Part shown: one piece after another, positions 1-8,684 of the stretch
Layout: each line of letters begins with the position of its first letter
Position numbering within the stretch: the stretch's first letter is position 1
Assembly: GCA_900552315.1 (NCBI GenBank)
Contig: URZM01000005.1
Location: 1 to 35,536 of the forward strand
DNA length: 35,536 bases
Reading direction: 5' to 3'
DNA from: an uncultured Bacteroidales bacterium
GTDB taxonomy: Bacteria; Bacteroidota; Bacteroidia; Bacteroidales; Muribaculaceae
Made by a program: the position numbers and the translations under genes
Notes under the pieces: model-generated
Told to the model about the DNA's origin: nothing
Databases searched by the model: none
The model's input: only the letters and a program-made list of their open reading frames with translations

Positions 1-27
1 AGAGGCAAGGGCGACATCTTGAAATAT

Positions 28-101
28 TGTCTTATGGTGTAATGGTAGCACATCGGATTCTGGTTCCGCTAGTGAGGGTTCGAGTCCTTCTAAGACAACC
101 A
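28..101 (+). tRNA. tRNA-Gln (anticodon CUG)
   Basis: The sequence folds by hand into a full cloverleaf. The acceptor stem TGTCTTA (28-34) pairs perfectly with TAAGACA (91-97). The D-arm starts GTGT, the anticodon loop reads TTCTGGT with anticodon CTG, and the T-loop is TTCGAGT on a GAGGG/CCTTC stem. The CCA end is encoded (99-101). The anticodon reads CAG, so this is a glutamine tRNA. It is followed at once by a hairpin terminator, so it appears to be a separate unit from the polysaccharide locus downstream. Confidence 0.95.
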
Positions 102-107
102 CGCAAG

Positions 108-138
108 GAGGCTGTGTCAAACAAGACGCAGCCTCTTT
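108..138 (+). terminator. Rho-independent terminator of the tRNA-Gln gene
   Basis: GAGGCTGTGTC (108-118) pairs with GACGCAGCCTC (125-135) with one G-U pair, giving an 11-bp stem with a 6-nt loop, followed by TTT. It lies 7 bases after the tRNA CCA end. Confidence 0.85.
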
Positions 139-522
139 CGCTATTTTCTCCTTAACAATACAATCTCCCAAAAATTATTGTCCCCTTTTCCGGGTCAATG
201 TAAAATTCCGGCCGGCTGCCCATAGGCACGCATCGCGCCGAAAGGCACGGAGTATACCCACATTGCAGCAAGTCTGCAAACGCAGGGTGATGTAGCCCCG
301 AACAGTGTCACATGTCGTCAGGTGTGTGATGGTTGTCCTGCCGGCACATCCCCCCCGTTGCTCCCAATCTACCGACTCTCAGATTCCCTGTTTTTCCTCG
401 AAAGCAATATATATCCCTATTTTCTCAGCTTCTCACAGTCTAATGTCCTGTTACATAGTTTTATATCCCTGTCTGACTTTAGTTAGGTCAAATGGGAGGA
501 CTGAAAATTCAAAAAAAAGTTG

Positions 523-530
523 TAATTTTG
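523..530 (+). promoter_or_regulatory. Candidate -7 promoter box of the polysaccharide operon
   Basis: TAATTTTG matches the Bacteroidota -7 consensus TAnnTTTG. It is preceded by an A-tract (about 511-518). I do not see a clear TTG -33 element at the expected spacing. Transcription would start at about 534-538, right at the foot of the long hairpin, and leave a leader of about 200 nt before the first glycosyltransferase gene. Confidence 0.5.
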
Positions 531-533
531 CGC

Positions 534-570
534 CCACAATAGTGACTCTTCACAAGAGTCTATATTGTGG
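534..570 (+). other. Long inverted repeat/hairpin at the start of the operon leader
   Basis: CCACAATA (534-541) pairs with TATTGTGG (563-570). Inside it GACTCTT (544-550) pairs with AAGAGTC (554-560) around the 3-nt loop CAC. The two stems are separated by a 2x2 mismatch, so the RNA folds into one long hairpin. It is not followed by a T-run and so does not look like a simple terminator. Its position next to the -7 box suggests that it caps the 5' end of the transcript or binds a regulator. Confidence 0.6.
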
Positions 571-739
571 ATTTACGCAGTGTGATTTTTGTGGCGAAGA
601 GTCCTCAAGATACAGTTCATGTTTCGGCAGTGCCCTTTGGCGTTGACGAGGCCGTAGGCTTGTCCGGACGTTGTGTTTCCGGGATATGGAAGCTCTTGGA
701 GGCACATTTATAGAGCCTTATAATCCGCGTATATCGGAC

Positions 740-1618
740 ATGTTGCTGACTGTTTTCACACCTACATTCAACAGGGCGCATCTACTTTCAAGGACGTTCC
801 AGAGCCTCGCAAGCCAATCTTTCAAGGATTTTGAATGGCTGATTGTAGATGACGGATCTACTGATGACACAGAAGCTGTCGTCACCTCCTTTCAAGCCAA
901 GTGCGATTTCCCTATTCATTATATTAAGAAGGAGAATGGAGGCAAGCACACGGCCCACAACCATGCCCTGATACGTGCTAAGGGTGATTTCTTCTTCACC
1001 GTGGATTCCGATGACTGGCTGCCTGAGGACGGCCTGACGCATGTGGCTGATGCTTGTGTCGGTATTGCGGCTGACAAGGAGGTGATGGGTCTAATAGCCC
1101 TCAAGCAATTCCCTGACGGCCGTATAATAGGCAACACCTATCCATGGACCGGAACCCTGAAAACCTTGCGTGAGCTGGAGCTTTCAGGCAACGGAGGCGA
1201 GCGTTCATTGGTCTTCAAGACCTCAATGCTCCGTAATTATCCATTTCCCGTGATTAAGGGAGAAAAATTTATGGTTGAAGGAGTGGTCTATAACGGTTTT
1301 GTTGATTCTAAAAAGTTCCTGGTCTCCAATGATACATTTACAATATGTGAATATCAGGACAACGGCTTGAGCAGCAATCCCAGACATCTTATGGGTCGTA
1401 ACCCCGGGTGCTACAAGCTCTACTATCGCAACCGCATAGACATGGCAGCCTCCTTCAAGGAGCGGGTGGGATACGTGATTCGTTATAACGCTTTCTCCAA
1501 GCTGTATCGTGGCGACCAAGTTGGACCATACCGAGGCCGGCACATGTTGCTGAAGGCTTTGCTGTGGCCCCTTACTCCTTTTGTCGCACGCATGTACTCC
1601 AAGGGAAACGCTAAATGA
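740..1618 (+). CDS. Family 2 glycosyltransferase
   Basis: A 292-residue GT-A fold glycosyltransferase that would add one sugar to the lipid-linked repeat unit at the inner membrane face. The N-terminus MLLTVFTPTFNRAH is the family's first beta strand. VDDGS is at about 36-40 and the metal-binding DSDD at about 89-92. The frame stays open upstream to a TTG at 671 and an ATG at 686, but the GT2 fold normally begins within a few residues of the start, so ATG 740 is chosen. The stop overlaps the next start as ATGA, implying translational coupling. It is the first gene of the polysaccharide operon. The sugar transferred cannot be read from the sequence. Confidence 0.85.
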   Translation: MLLTVFTPTFNRAHLLSRTFQSLASQSFKDFEWLIVDDGSTDDTEAVVTSFQAKCDFPIHYIKKENGGKHTAHNHALIRAKGDFFFTVDSDDWLPEDGLTHVADACVGIAADKEVMGLIALKQFPDGRIIGNTYPWTGTLKTLRELELSGNGGERSLVFKTSMLRNYPFPVIKGEKFMVEGVVYNGFVDSKKFLVSNDTFTICEYQDNGLSSNPRHLMGRNPGCYKLYYRNRIDMAASFKERVGYVIRYNAFSKLYRGDQVGPYRGRHMLLKALLWPLTPFVARMYSKGNAK

Positions 1619-2742
1619 ACCAGACCTTCACCATAATATTCCTTATCCTCGTCTGGGTCATATCCTTCGTCGAGCCATCCGGCTGGGCGATGGCCATTCA
1701 CCTGCCCGAGAAAATATCATGGACTATTGCACTCTTGGCCGGTGCCTGCATGCTCATTTCCCGTAATCGCAAGCTCCAGGTGCCCGGACCTTTGGTGGCT
1801 CTTCTTATAGTCACATTCATAATCATCCCGGTCATTATGGCCGACAGCTGGCAGGGCGCTGAATACCTGGTCGCCTTCCTAACCGTATATCTCGCCGCCC
1901 AAGGAACCATAACCCGCAAGGTAATGGCGGTATCCGGCATTGTCATCGCCATCCTGGGCCTTGTGGTGCTGCGCATCTACGTTTCCGGGAACATTTTGAG
2001 CGGATGGAACGACAACGCCATCTCCATGGTCGGCCTTTTCAGTTTCGTCTATTTCTCCATGTTCCTTATTTCCCAAAAGGGCACAGCGGCATTCTGGATA
2101 TGGAACATAGTCACAGCCATTTACCTGTGGCTGCTTTTCAAGACCGAATGTCGCTCCGGTATGCTCTTCGCCGTGGTGGTCGTAGTCTGCATAGCCTACA
2201 GCGGCACAGTCAAAAAGATGCTGCACGGTCCCAAGGTAAGGCTATTGCTTCTCAACCTCCCTCTCATACTCGCTTTTGTGGTGATATTTTTAGCTTCCTC
2301 ATCGCATTTTGAGGCGCTTGACCGCTGGAGCCTGGAGTCCAATGGTAAAGGCATATTCGATGGACGCGATGTATTGTGGGACAACGCACTGAAACTCCTC
2401 GCCCAGACCGATTACCTTGGCACAGGCAAATTCAAATTCAACTACCACAACAGTGGAATTGCCGCATTGTCCGTATTCGGTGTTCTTGGCTACATCTGCT
2501 GGGTCAAATATTTCAGCTGCAACATCAAGCGTCTCCAACGCTACATCCAAGACGACATTGTATATGCCTCCCTCCTCGCCTTCCTTATCATCTACCTCCA
2601 GCAGGCGGTAGACCTAGGCTTCATATCCCCGACCCCCAACCTGATACCCTACGCCATACTCGGCATAGGACTCGCACGCGTCCGTATGCTGCAAGTCCCG
2701 ACACGTATTTATGAAAGTAAGCGTCATAATACCCGTATATAA
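1615..2742 (+). CDS. O-antigen ligase/polymerase family membrane protein (Wzy-like)
   Basis: A 375-residue protein with about ten hydrophobic segments spread over its length. A soluble loop before the last helices holds a GRDVLWDNA stretch, a conserved-looking G-T-G turn and an HN pair, the pattern of the O-antigen ligase/polymerase (PF04932-like) family. A TECRSG stretch in an earlier loop also fits. Being the only such protein in a locus with a Wzx flippase, it most likely polymerises flipped repeat units in the periplasm. A ligase role cannot be excluded from sequence. It starts inside the previous stop (ATGA) and overlaps the next gene by 32 bases. Confidence 0.75.
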   Translation: MNQTFTIIFLILVWVISFVEPSGWAMAIHLPEKISWTIALLAGACMLISRNRKLQVPGPLVALLIVTFIIIPVIMADSWQGAEYLVAFLTVYLAAQGTITRKVMAVSGIVIAILGLVVLRIYVSGNILSGWNDNAISMVGLFSFVYFSMFLISQKGTAAFWIWNIVTAIYLWLLFKTECRSGMLFAVVVVVCIAYSGTVKKMLHGPKVRLLLLNLPLILAFVVIFLASSSHFEALDRWSLESNGKGIFDGRDVLWDNALKLLAQTDYLGTGKFKFNYHNSGIAALSVFGVLGYICWVKYFSCNIKRLQRYIQDDIVYASLLAFLIIYLQQAVDLGFISPTPNLIPYAILGIGLARVRMLQVPTRIYESKRHNTRI

Positions 2743-3718
2743 TACCGGAGGATATCTGCGGGAATGTGTATTGTCCGTTTGCGGCCAGTCGTACACTGAC
2801 CTTCAGATAATTCTGGTGGACGATGGCTCAGACACCACCACTGCGACCCTGTGCGACGAACTGACAGCACTCGACGACAGGGTAGAGGTGATTCACAAGC
2901 AGAACCAAGGTGTGAGCATAGCCCGCAACACAGGCTTGGACCGGGCGCGGGGAGATGTTGTATGTTTTGTCGACTCCGACGACACCGTCTCTCCGCACAT
3001 GATTGACCGGCTTGTCGACACTCTTCGCCGGACAGATGTACAGATAGCGATGTGCGATGCCGTCACCATCAGGCCCGGCAAGCCCGACCAGCCCGATACA
3101 ATACCACTTCTTCCTGCGACCTGTGTGTTGAATACAGACGGCCTGAAACCTGAAATTCTCTCTCAGATTGCCGGTTCGGCATGCAGATGTGCCTACAAGG
3201 CAGAACTGTTCAAATCCGGTGTGGTTAAATTTCCAGAAGGAATAAAATTCTCTGAGGACCGCATATTCAATCTCCTGGCGATGGGAGCCGCAGCCAAGAT
3301 CGCATACATCAAAGAACCCTATTATAATCGGTTGATACGAGAGGGGAGTGCCTGTTTCCGATATTACCCCGACATGACATCCCAGATAATCGCCATGCGG
3401 GAGGTGCTGCTCAATACGGTGCGGAAAAACTGGGGACCTGAATATATTCCCGCTTATGAGGGCCAGGTCGCCGGACATATTTTAGGAGCTGTCACAAACT
3501 ACTCCTCCACCAAAGGTTCAGGCTCAAGACGCGAGTCGCTCAGGCAATTGAGAAAGCTGTGTTCACAGGCTCCCATATCGGACTGTCTTGCGAACGCCGG
3601 AATGTCGGACCTCCGTAGCCGCCTGATTTCCCAAGGCAGATACAAAACCCTGTACTGTATAGGGCTCATTACAAACTTATATCATCGTATATGCAGACGA
3701 GGCCAATACCAAGTGTAA
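2711..3718 (+). CDS. Family 2 glycosyltransferase
   Basis: A 335-residue GT2 enzyme. The N-terminus reads MKVSVIIPVYNTGGYL, with VDDGS at 36-40, the QGVSIARNTGLDRARGD segment that precedes the metal site, and DSDD at 88-91. The FSEDRIFN stretch in the C-terminal half fits the acidic acceptor-site motif of this family. It starts 32 bases inside the polymerase gene and ends 28 bases inside the following gene. Acceptor and donor are unknown. Confidence 0.87.
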   Translation: MKVSVIIPVYNTGGYLRECVLSVCGQSYTDLQIILVDDGSDTTTATLCDELTALDDRVEVIHKQNQGVSIARNTGLDRARGDVVCFVDSDDTVSPHMIDRLVDTLRRTDVQIAMCDAVTIRPGKPDQPDTIPLLPATCVLNTDGLKPEILSQIAGSACRCAYKAELFKSGVVKFPEGIKFSEDRIFNLLAMGAAAKIAYIKEPYYNRLIREGSACFRYYPDMTSQIIAMREVLLNTVRKNWGPEYIPAYEGQVAGHILGAVTNYSSTKGSGSRRESLRQLRKLCSQAPISDCLANAGMSDLRSRLISQGRYKTLYCIGLITNLYHRICRRGQYQV

Positions 3719-5949
3719 GCGTGGTGATGCCGGCATACAATGCCGCGAAATACATAGCCGAGGCGATAGACAGCATCCTCGCCCAGACCTACACGGATTT
3801 CGAGTTCATCATAATCAACGACGGCTCGGTCGATGACACGGAAAAGATAATCCAGTCATACGACGACCCACGCATAGTCTACCTGAAGAACGAGGTCAAC
3901 TCAGGCATCTGCGTCACCCTGAACAAAGGCCTTGACGCCGCCCGAGGCCGCTACATAGCCCGCATGGACGCCGACGACATCTCCCTACCCCAACGCTTTG
4001 AGAAACAGGTGATGTTTATGGATAACCATCCTGAGATTGGTGTCGTAGGTTCAGATATAGAAGCCTTTTCAAGTAATAGCGGTGGATCCAATGTAATAAA
4101 TTTTGATACAGATCCGCAAATCTGTAAAGCCAATTTAATCTTCTCCGCATCCTTGGCGCATCCTGCTGCATTAATCCGGGCTTCTGTCATAAATGATAAT
4201 AATATAAGATACGAGGACTATTATCGTGGGATGGAGGACCATCACCTGTGGTGGAGAATTTCAAAATGTTCTGGCATATCTAACATATCAGAAGTATTAT
4301 TGCGCTATAGGCAACATGTATCACAGGTGACTAAACAAACTACAAATGAGGAATTTAGGATTAGACTAAGGACTTTTATCCGTCAACGTGTTTATAGTTG
4401 TGGAGCTATATTGGATTCGGATGAGATGAATGCCTTCTACTTATATCATGAGAGTAATTCATCTTACGACAAAGACAGTCTGAAATGTTTTATTTTTGCA
4501 TGTCATAAAATATTACAAGCGCTTAAGAAAAAGAAGGTGAAATATTATGTAGCGCAGAAAAAAGTGTTTAGTCGTGCAATTTCATATTGTTTGGATAAAT
4601 CAGGTTTTAATGCTTTATCTAATATTAGATATCATGTTCTTGCTTTGTCTAACAACACGATGAATTCGCTTTGGTTTCTCAAACGTATTTCTCACCTTTT
4701 ATCGAAGATTCGCAAACCTGCTAAAAGAGAATCTTATAATGATTTGAATGTCAAATATAATACGAAGAAGAGAATAGCAATTTTGATGTATTATATGAAC
4801 TGTGGCGGGGTAGAGTCGGCTCTCGTTAATTTGTTGAGCAAAAAGGATTTTGATGATTTCAGTGTCGATCTTTATTTGATTGAGTCCAAAGGCGAATTTT
4901 TAAATAGGCTCAATAGACAGGTAAATATTATAGATTTAAGTGCAATTTTTCATCCGGTTCAAAAGAAACTTATAATATCACAAAGTATTCATGAAACGAT
5001 ACGATATGCTCTTAAAAATGGTTATTATTTCCGTGTAATCAAACATTCTTTTATTTATACCTGGCTCAAATTTCGTAAATGTGAATTTCCAGCATATAAA
5101 GCAGCTTTACTCTCAAAAAGAATAGCTGATTTTAAGTATGATTTAATTTTGGATTTCCATGGTTACGCATCATTTACCACATATTTCGGCGCTTATGTAT
5201 TGTCTGGTAAAAGAAAGTTGACGTGGTGTCATAGCCAGAATATTAATTTTGAGAATGCAGTAAAGTGCGTCAATCAATACGATAGGATGTTCACTGTATC
5301 ATCTGAAATGACGCAGTCGCCTTCTTTGCGTAAGATTAATATTCCAGTAGAGGTATTTTATAATTTCATTGATGCGGGTAAGATATTGGAACAGGCATAT
5401 TTAGGCGATGGCTTAAATAAATCGCCTAATTGTATGTCATTACTTACGATAGGAAGACTATCGCAGCCAAAAGGGTATGATATTGCTATTGAGACTGCTA
5501 AGGTCTTAAGAGATCAAGGCTTGGATTTTAAGTGGTATTTTTGTGGAGATGGAGAAGAAAGAAATATGCTTATAAACCTCGTCAAGACATACAAATTAGA
5601 GGAACACATTATTTTTATGGGGTTTCAGAGTAATCCATATGGCTATTTGCTATCGTGTGATATTTATGTTCAACCATCAAAATGGGAAGGATACGCAGTA
5701 ACTTTAATGGAGGCAAAAGTCCTGCATAAAGTTATTGTAACAACTAAAGTTTCTGGAGCTAAGGAGGCTGTACAACATGGTTTTGACGGATATATATGTA
5801 GTCAAGACCCGTTAGAGTTAGCTGAAAAGCTAAGGACGTTATTGACTGATAGGCGTTTGTTGGAATCGATGAGAAATAATGCTATGAATACTGGCCTAAT
5901 TCAGGATTCGAGCGAATTAAAGTTAAAATCGATATTAGATTCGATATGA
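3691..5949 (+). CDS. Two-domain glycosyltransferase: GT2 plus GT4
   Basis: A 752-residue protein with two catalytic units. Residues 1 to about 340 form a GT2 domain (VSVVMPAYN, INDGS near 43-46, DADD at 93-96). From about 358 a GT4 domain begins (KKRIAILMYYMNCGGVESA) with a donor-site EGYAVTLME near 666-674 and the GRLSQPKGYD turn of GT-B enzymes. One polypeptide could thus add two successive sugars. Base composition changes sharply inside the GT2 domain: up to about 4010 the gene is GC-rich like its neighbours, and after that it is strongly AT-rich to its end. This suggests recombination within the gene. The start overlaps the previous gene by 28 bases. Confidence 0.85.
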   Translation: MQTRPIPSVSVVMPAYNAAKYIAEAIDSILAQTYTDFEFIIINDGSVDDTEKIIQSYDDPRIVYLKNEVNSGICVTLNKGLDAARGRYIARMDADDISLPQRFEKQVMFMDNHPEIGVVGSDIEAFSSNSGGSNVINFDTDPQICKANLIFSASLAHPAALIRASVINDNNIRYEDYYRGMEDHHLWWRISKCSGISNISEVLLRYRQHVSQVTKQTTNEEFRIRLRTFIRQRVYSCGAILDSDEMNAFYLYHESNSSYDKDSLKCFIFACHKILQALKKKKVKYYVAQKKVFSRAISYCLDKSGFNALSNIRYHVLALSNNTMNSLWFLKRISHLLSKIRKPAKRESYNDLNVKYNTKKRIAILMYYMNCGGVESALVNLLSKKDFDDFSVDLYLIESKGEFLNRLNRQVNIIDLSAIFHPVQKKLIISQSIHETIRYALKNGYYFRVIKHSFIYTWLKFRKCEFPAYKAALLSKRIADFKYDLILDFHGYASFTTYFGAYVLSGKRKLTWCHSQNINFENAVKCVNQYDRMFTVSSEMTQSPSLRKINIPVEVFYNFIDAGKILEQAYLGDGLNKSPNCMSLLTIGRLSQPKGYDIAIETAKVLRDQGLDFKWYFCGDGEERNMLINLVKTYKLEEHIIFMGFQSNPYGYLLSCDIYVQPSKWEGYAVTLMEAKVLHKVIVTTKVSGAKEAVQHGFDGYICSQDPLELAEKLRTLLTDRRLLESMRNNAMNTGLIQDSSELKLKSILDSI

Positions 5950-6908
5950 CAGTCAGCGTCATCATTCCAGTATATAATGTAGGGGCTTTGCTTTGTAAGA
6001 GCGTCGAAAGTGTGGCCTCCCAAATCAATGATAATCATGAGATTATTATAGTTGATGACGGCTCCACAGACGATTCCGGCCGAATATGTGATGAATACCT
6101 GAATGTACCCAATGTTACTGTCATACACAAATCCAATGGTGGACTATCATCTGCTCGCAATGCAGGTATTGGTCACGCCCATGGCGATTATCTTCTCTTC
6201 TTGGACAGCGACGACTACCTCCTTCCGGGCAGCATTGATTTATTGTCCACATTGTTGAAACAGGCTGGGGAATGTGATTTTATTCAGTTCCGTTATGAGG
6301 AGGTATCTGATTATTCAAATAAATCAACAGCCGGTTTAGCCTCCGATTTTGTTGAAATACGCGACCGCCGCCAAATGTTTGAGCAGAAATTTGCCCTCGG
6401 TGGCATTGGTGCCTCGGCTTGCACAAAATTGATTTCAAAAAATGTCTTCAGGTCTCTCAGGTTTAAAGAGGGAATAATCCATGAGGACGAGCAATTCACG
6501 ATTCATTTGATTGACCGGGCTCAAAGAGCGTTATACATTTCCAATGCCCTGTACATGTATGTCCAACGACCGGGAAGTATCATAACATCGGGTTTCAGCC
6601 AAAAACGCCTTGATATAATAGCAGTACTGGAGGAACAGATGTCTGTCCTGAGTGCTGACGGCTATGAGGACCTTGTCGCATTGGTCAGAAACAACCTCTT
6701 CACTGCCCTGTGTATAATGTATGTCCAGGCAAGGCGTGCTGACATGTCTGGATCAGTGAAGACGATTAGAGACCATGCGAAATCGATTGTAAAGAGTGTC
6801 ACCCTCAATAAAGGTACAATTGGTCTGATAGCCAAAGGAATGAGACGTGGACTTCCGATGTTGCAATTGTATTACATGTCTAAACTCCTACGCCATGGGA
6901 AGAATTAA
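5946..6908 (+). CDS. Family 2 glycosyltransferase
   Basis: A 320-residue GT2 enzyme with MTVSVIIPVYNVGALL at the start, VDDGS at 36-40, SNGGLSSARNAGIGHAHGD and DSDD at 87-90. The HEDEQFT stretch near 180 matches the position of the acidic catalytic motif. It is coupled to the preceding gene by an ATGA overlap and overlaps the next gene by 14 bases. GC content recovers part-way compared with the AT-rich tract before it. Confidence 0.87.
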   Translation: MTVSVIIPVYNVGALLCKSVESVASQINDNHEIIIVDDGSTDDSGRICDEYLNVPNVTVIHKSNGGLSSARNAGIGHAHGDYLLFLDSDDYLLPGSIDLLSTLLKQAGECDFIQFRYEEVSDYSNKSTAGLASDFVEIRDRRQMFEQKFALGGIGASACTKLISKNVFRSLRFKEGIIHEDEQFTIHLIDRAQRALYISNALYMYVQRPGSIITSGFSQKRLDIIAVLEEQMSVLSADGYEDLVALVRNNLFTALCIMYVQARRADMSGSVKTIRDHAKSIVKSVTLNKGTIGLIAKGMRRGLPMLQLYYMSKLLRHGKN

Positions 6909-7551
6909 GAACGCCATTACAAAATTAAAGAATAACTATATCCGGCGAAGAAGGCGCAGCAAGCTGAAATACAAAGATTTCACGATAATCTCCAACAACT
7001 GCTGGGCCGGCACGGCAGTCTACCAACCCTTCGGCCTTAAATACAATACCCCCACCGTCGGCCTTTTCATAATGGATGAGGATTATATGCGTTTCCTCGA
7101 ACGTCTGGAGTGGTACCTTGACCAGCCTCTTAAGTTTATAAAACCACAGGAGTCACGTTATTACGACACAATATCTAATCATGGATTAAGACCCACAACT
7201 TATCCTATAGCTGTAATTGGAAAGGATGTGGAGCTTCATTTTCTTCATTACCGAGATGAGGCTGAGGCATCTTCCAAATGGAACCGAAGGGTTAAAAGAA
7301 TAAATTTTGAAAGGCTGCTTGTGAAAATGTCGTTGCGTGATGGAAATGGTGATTATGATGCAATGATACAGCGGTTTAAGTCTCTTCCGTATAGGCATTC
7401 AGTGTGTTTCTCCCCAATTCCGGATAAAGATGATGATGTTAGGATTGTATGTGTCCCAGAACTACAAGAGTTGAACATTGTTGGCGGTGATGAAACCGAG
7501 TATACACTTTCTAAAATTAATATTGTTGAATTTCTCAATTCTTTAGAATGA
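6895..7551 (+). CDS. DUF1919-like exopolysaccharide biosynthesis protein
   Basis: A 218-residue soluble protein. The sequence FTIISNNCWAGTAVYQPFGLKYNTPTVGLF early on, the YPIAVIGKDVELHFLHY strand and the EASSKWNRRVKRIN segment in the middle match what I know as the DUF1919 family of polysaccharide loci. The biochemical role is unestablished; the family is presumed to modify or transfer a substituent. The frame is open from a GTG at 6847, but the ATG at 6895 gives a normal N-terminus with a basic amphipathic segment (RRRRRSK) that could hold it to the membrane. It is coupled to the next gene by ATGA. Confidence 0.75.
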   Translation: MGRIKNAITKLKNNYIRRRRRSKLKYKDFTIISNNCWAGTAVYQPFGLKYNTPTVGLFIMDEDYMRFLERLEWYLDQPLKFIKPQESRYYDTISNHGLRPTTYPIAVIGKDVELHFLHYRDEAEASSKWNRRVKRINFERLLVKMSLRDGNGDYDAMIQRFKSLPYRHSVCFSPIPDKDDDVRIVCVPELQELNIVGGDETEYTLSKINIVEFLNSLE

Positions 7552-8684
7552 ATTTTAGAAATTTAATTTTTAATGCTCGAGTCGTTCTGTATCAACACCT
7601 TCCAATTTGGAGGAAGCGGATAGTCTTTCTGAGTCATCTTGGAAAGTCCTATGGATGTAATCCGAGATATCTCTGTGAATATCTCTCTGTGAACTATCCT
7701 GGCAAGTTTGACCTGGTATGGATTTATGACAGGAATCAAGACAAACCCATATTGCCCGCTGGGGTAAGGGCTGTACCTTATTTCTCACATCAGTCCCTAC
7801 GCATGATTAATACCGCAGGCTTTGTAGTCAGCAATACAAGAATCAGCGACGCTTTTTATTTTAAGAAAAGGAAGGGGCAGACATATATTCAGACTTGGCA
7901 TAGTTCTCTCAGATTGAAATGTATTGAAGCTGATGCTGGATTAGGACCGGAGTATGAGGAGTTCGCTCAAAGAGATTCGGCAAAAACAGATGTTATATTC
8001 TCCGGATGTACTTTCAGCTCAGACATTTTTGGAAAATCCTTTTGGTATAGGGGGGCGATTATAGAAACGGGCACGCCACGTATTGAATGGCTGAGAAATA
8101 TTGACTCTCAAGCGAGACAGCGGATTTTTAATAAATCTGGTCTATCGAAAGAGAATAAATATTTATTATATGCGCCGACATTTCGTAAGGGCGCATCTAT
8201 GGTGCCCTATTTGCAGGATTTTAATGAAATTTGTGCTTTATTGGAACGCCAGTTCGGTGGACAGTGGAGAGTCTTGTACCGCCTGCATCCCAATCTTAAG
8301 GATCATATCGGGACGCGTGTAGTCTCGGATAATGTCATTGACATGACAGATTATGATGACATTCAGGAATTGCTTGCTATAAGTGATATACTCCTTACTG
8401 ATTACTCGTCAAGTATGTTTGATGCCGCCATGTGTGGCAAGGCTTGCATGTTATTTGCACCAGACCTGAATGAATACATTAAGTCAGAGCGTACACTATA
8501 TTTTGATATACATAAGTTGCCGTTCCCTTTGGCAACTGACGAGGAGGGATTGATAAGAAATATTCTATCTTTTGATAAAGCTGAATACGAGCAATCAATA
8601 GAGCAATTCCTGAGCAAAATTGGTCTAAAGGAAAAAGGCCAGGCATGCCAGGAGATTTCAAAATATATCCTTAGCCGAATATGA
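7548..8684 (+). CDS. CDP-glycerol glycerophosphotransferase family protein (TagF/TagB-like)
   Basis: A 378-residue member of the teichoic-acid-type polyol phosphotransferase family (PF04464). Both family histidines are visible: TWH at 116-118 and RLHP with H247. The LLTDYSSSMFDAA stretch at 282-294 is the usual CDP-polyol binding signature. The likely reaction is transfer of glycerol phosphate, or a related polyol phosphate, from the CDP-activated form to the glycan. The TagD-like cytidylyltransferase two genes downstream supports this donor. ATGA overlaps couple it to both neighbours. Whether it adds one group or a chain cannot be told. Confidence 0.82.
   Translation: MNFRNLIFNARVVLYQHLPIWRKRIVFLSHLGKSYGCNPRYLCEYLSVNYPGKFDLVWIYDRNQDKPILPAGVRAVPYFSHQSLRMINTAGFVVSNTRISDAFYFKKRKGQTYIQTWHSSLRLKCIEADAGLGPEYEEFAQRDSAKTDVIFSGCTFSSDIFGKSFWYRGAIIETGTPRIEWLRNIDSQARQRIFNKSGLSKENKYLLYAPTFRKGASMVPYLQDFNEICALLERQFGGQWRVLYRLHPNLKDHIGTRVVSDNVIDMTDYDDIQELLAISDILLTDYSSSMFDAAMCGKACMLFAPDLNEYIKSERTLYFDIHKLPFPLATDEEGLIRNILSFDKAEYEQSIEQFLSKIGLKEKGQACQEISKYILSRI

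Larger units (their letters stand above)
139..739. other. Leader region of about 600 bp without a convincing gene
   Basis: I see no gene with coding character here. A + strand open frame at 305-646 starts with GTG, is rich in Cys, Ser and His and resembles no family, so I did not call it. On the - strand an open stretch of about 40 codons (roughly 187-309) ends in a stop and has no good start; it may be a gene remnant or intergenic repeat. The 3' half holds a promoter-like box (523-530), a long hairpin (534-570) and probably the untranslated leader of the polysaccharide operon. Confidence 0.6.

Noticed and set aside
534..570. One end of an invertible promoter as in Bacteroides capsule loci
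   Set aside because: Invertible promoters need two inverted repeats flanking the promoter at a distance. I found no second copy of the CCACAATA arm elsewhere upstream of the operon.
305..646. 113-codon + strand open frame between the tRNA gene and the first glycosyltransferase
   Set aside because: Starts with GTG, has a Cys/Ser/His-rich composition unlike a folded protein, and covers the promoter-like box and the hairpin, which explain the region better.
671..739. Upstream extension of the first glycosyltransferase to a TTG or an ATG at 686
   Set aside because: GT2 domains start with the strand that begins at ATG 740, and the added residues resemble nothing in the family.
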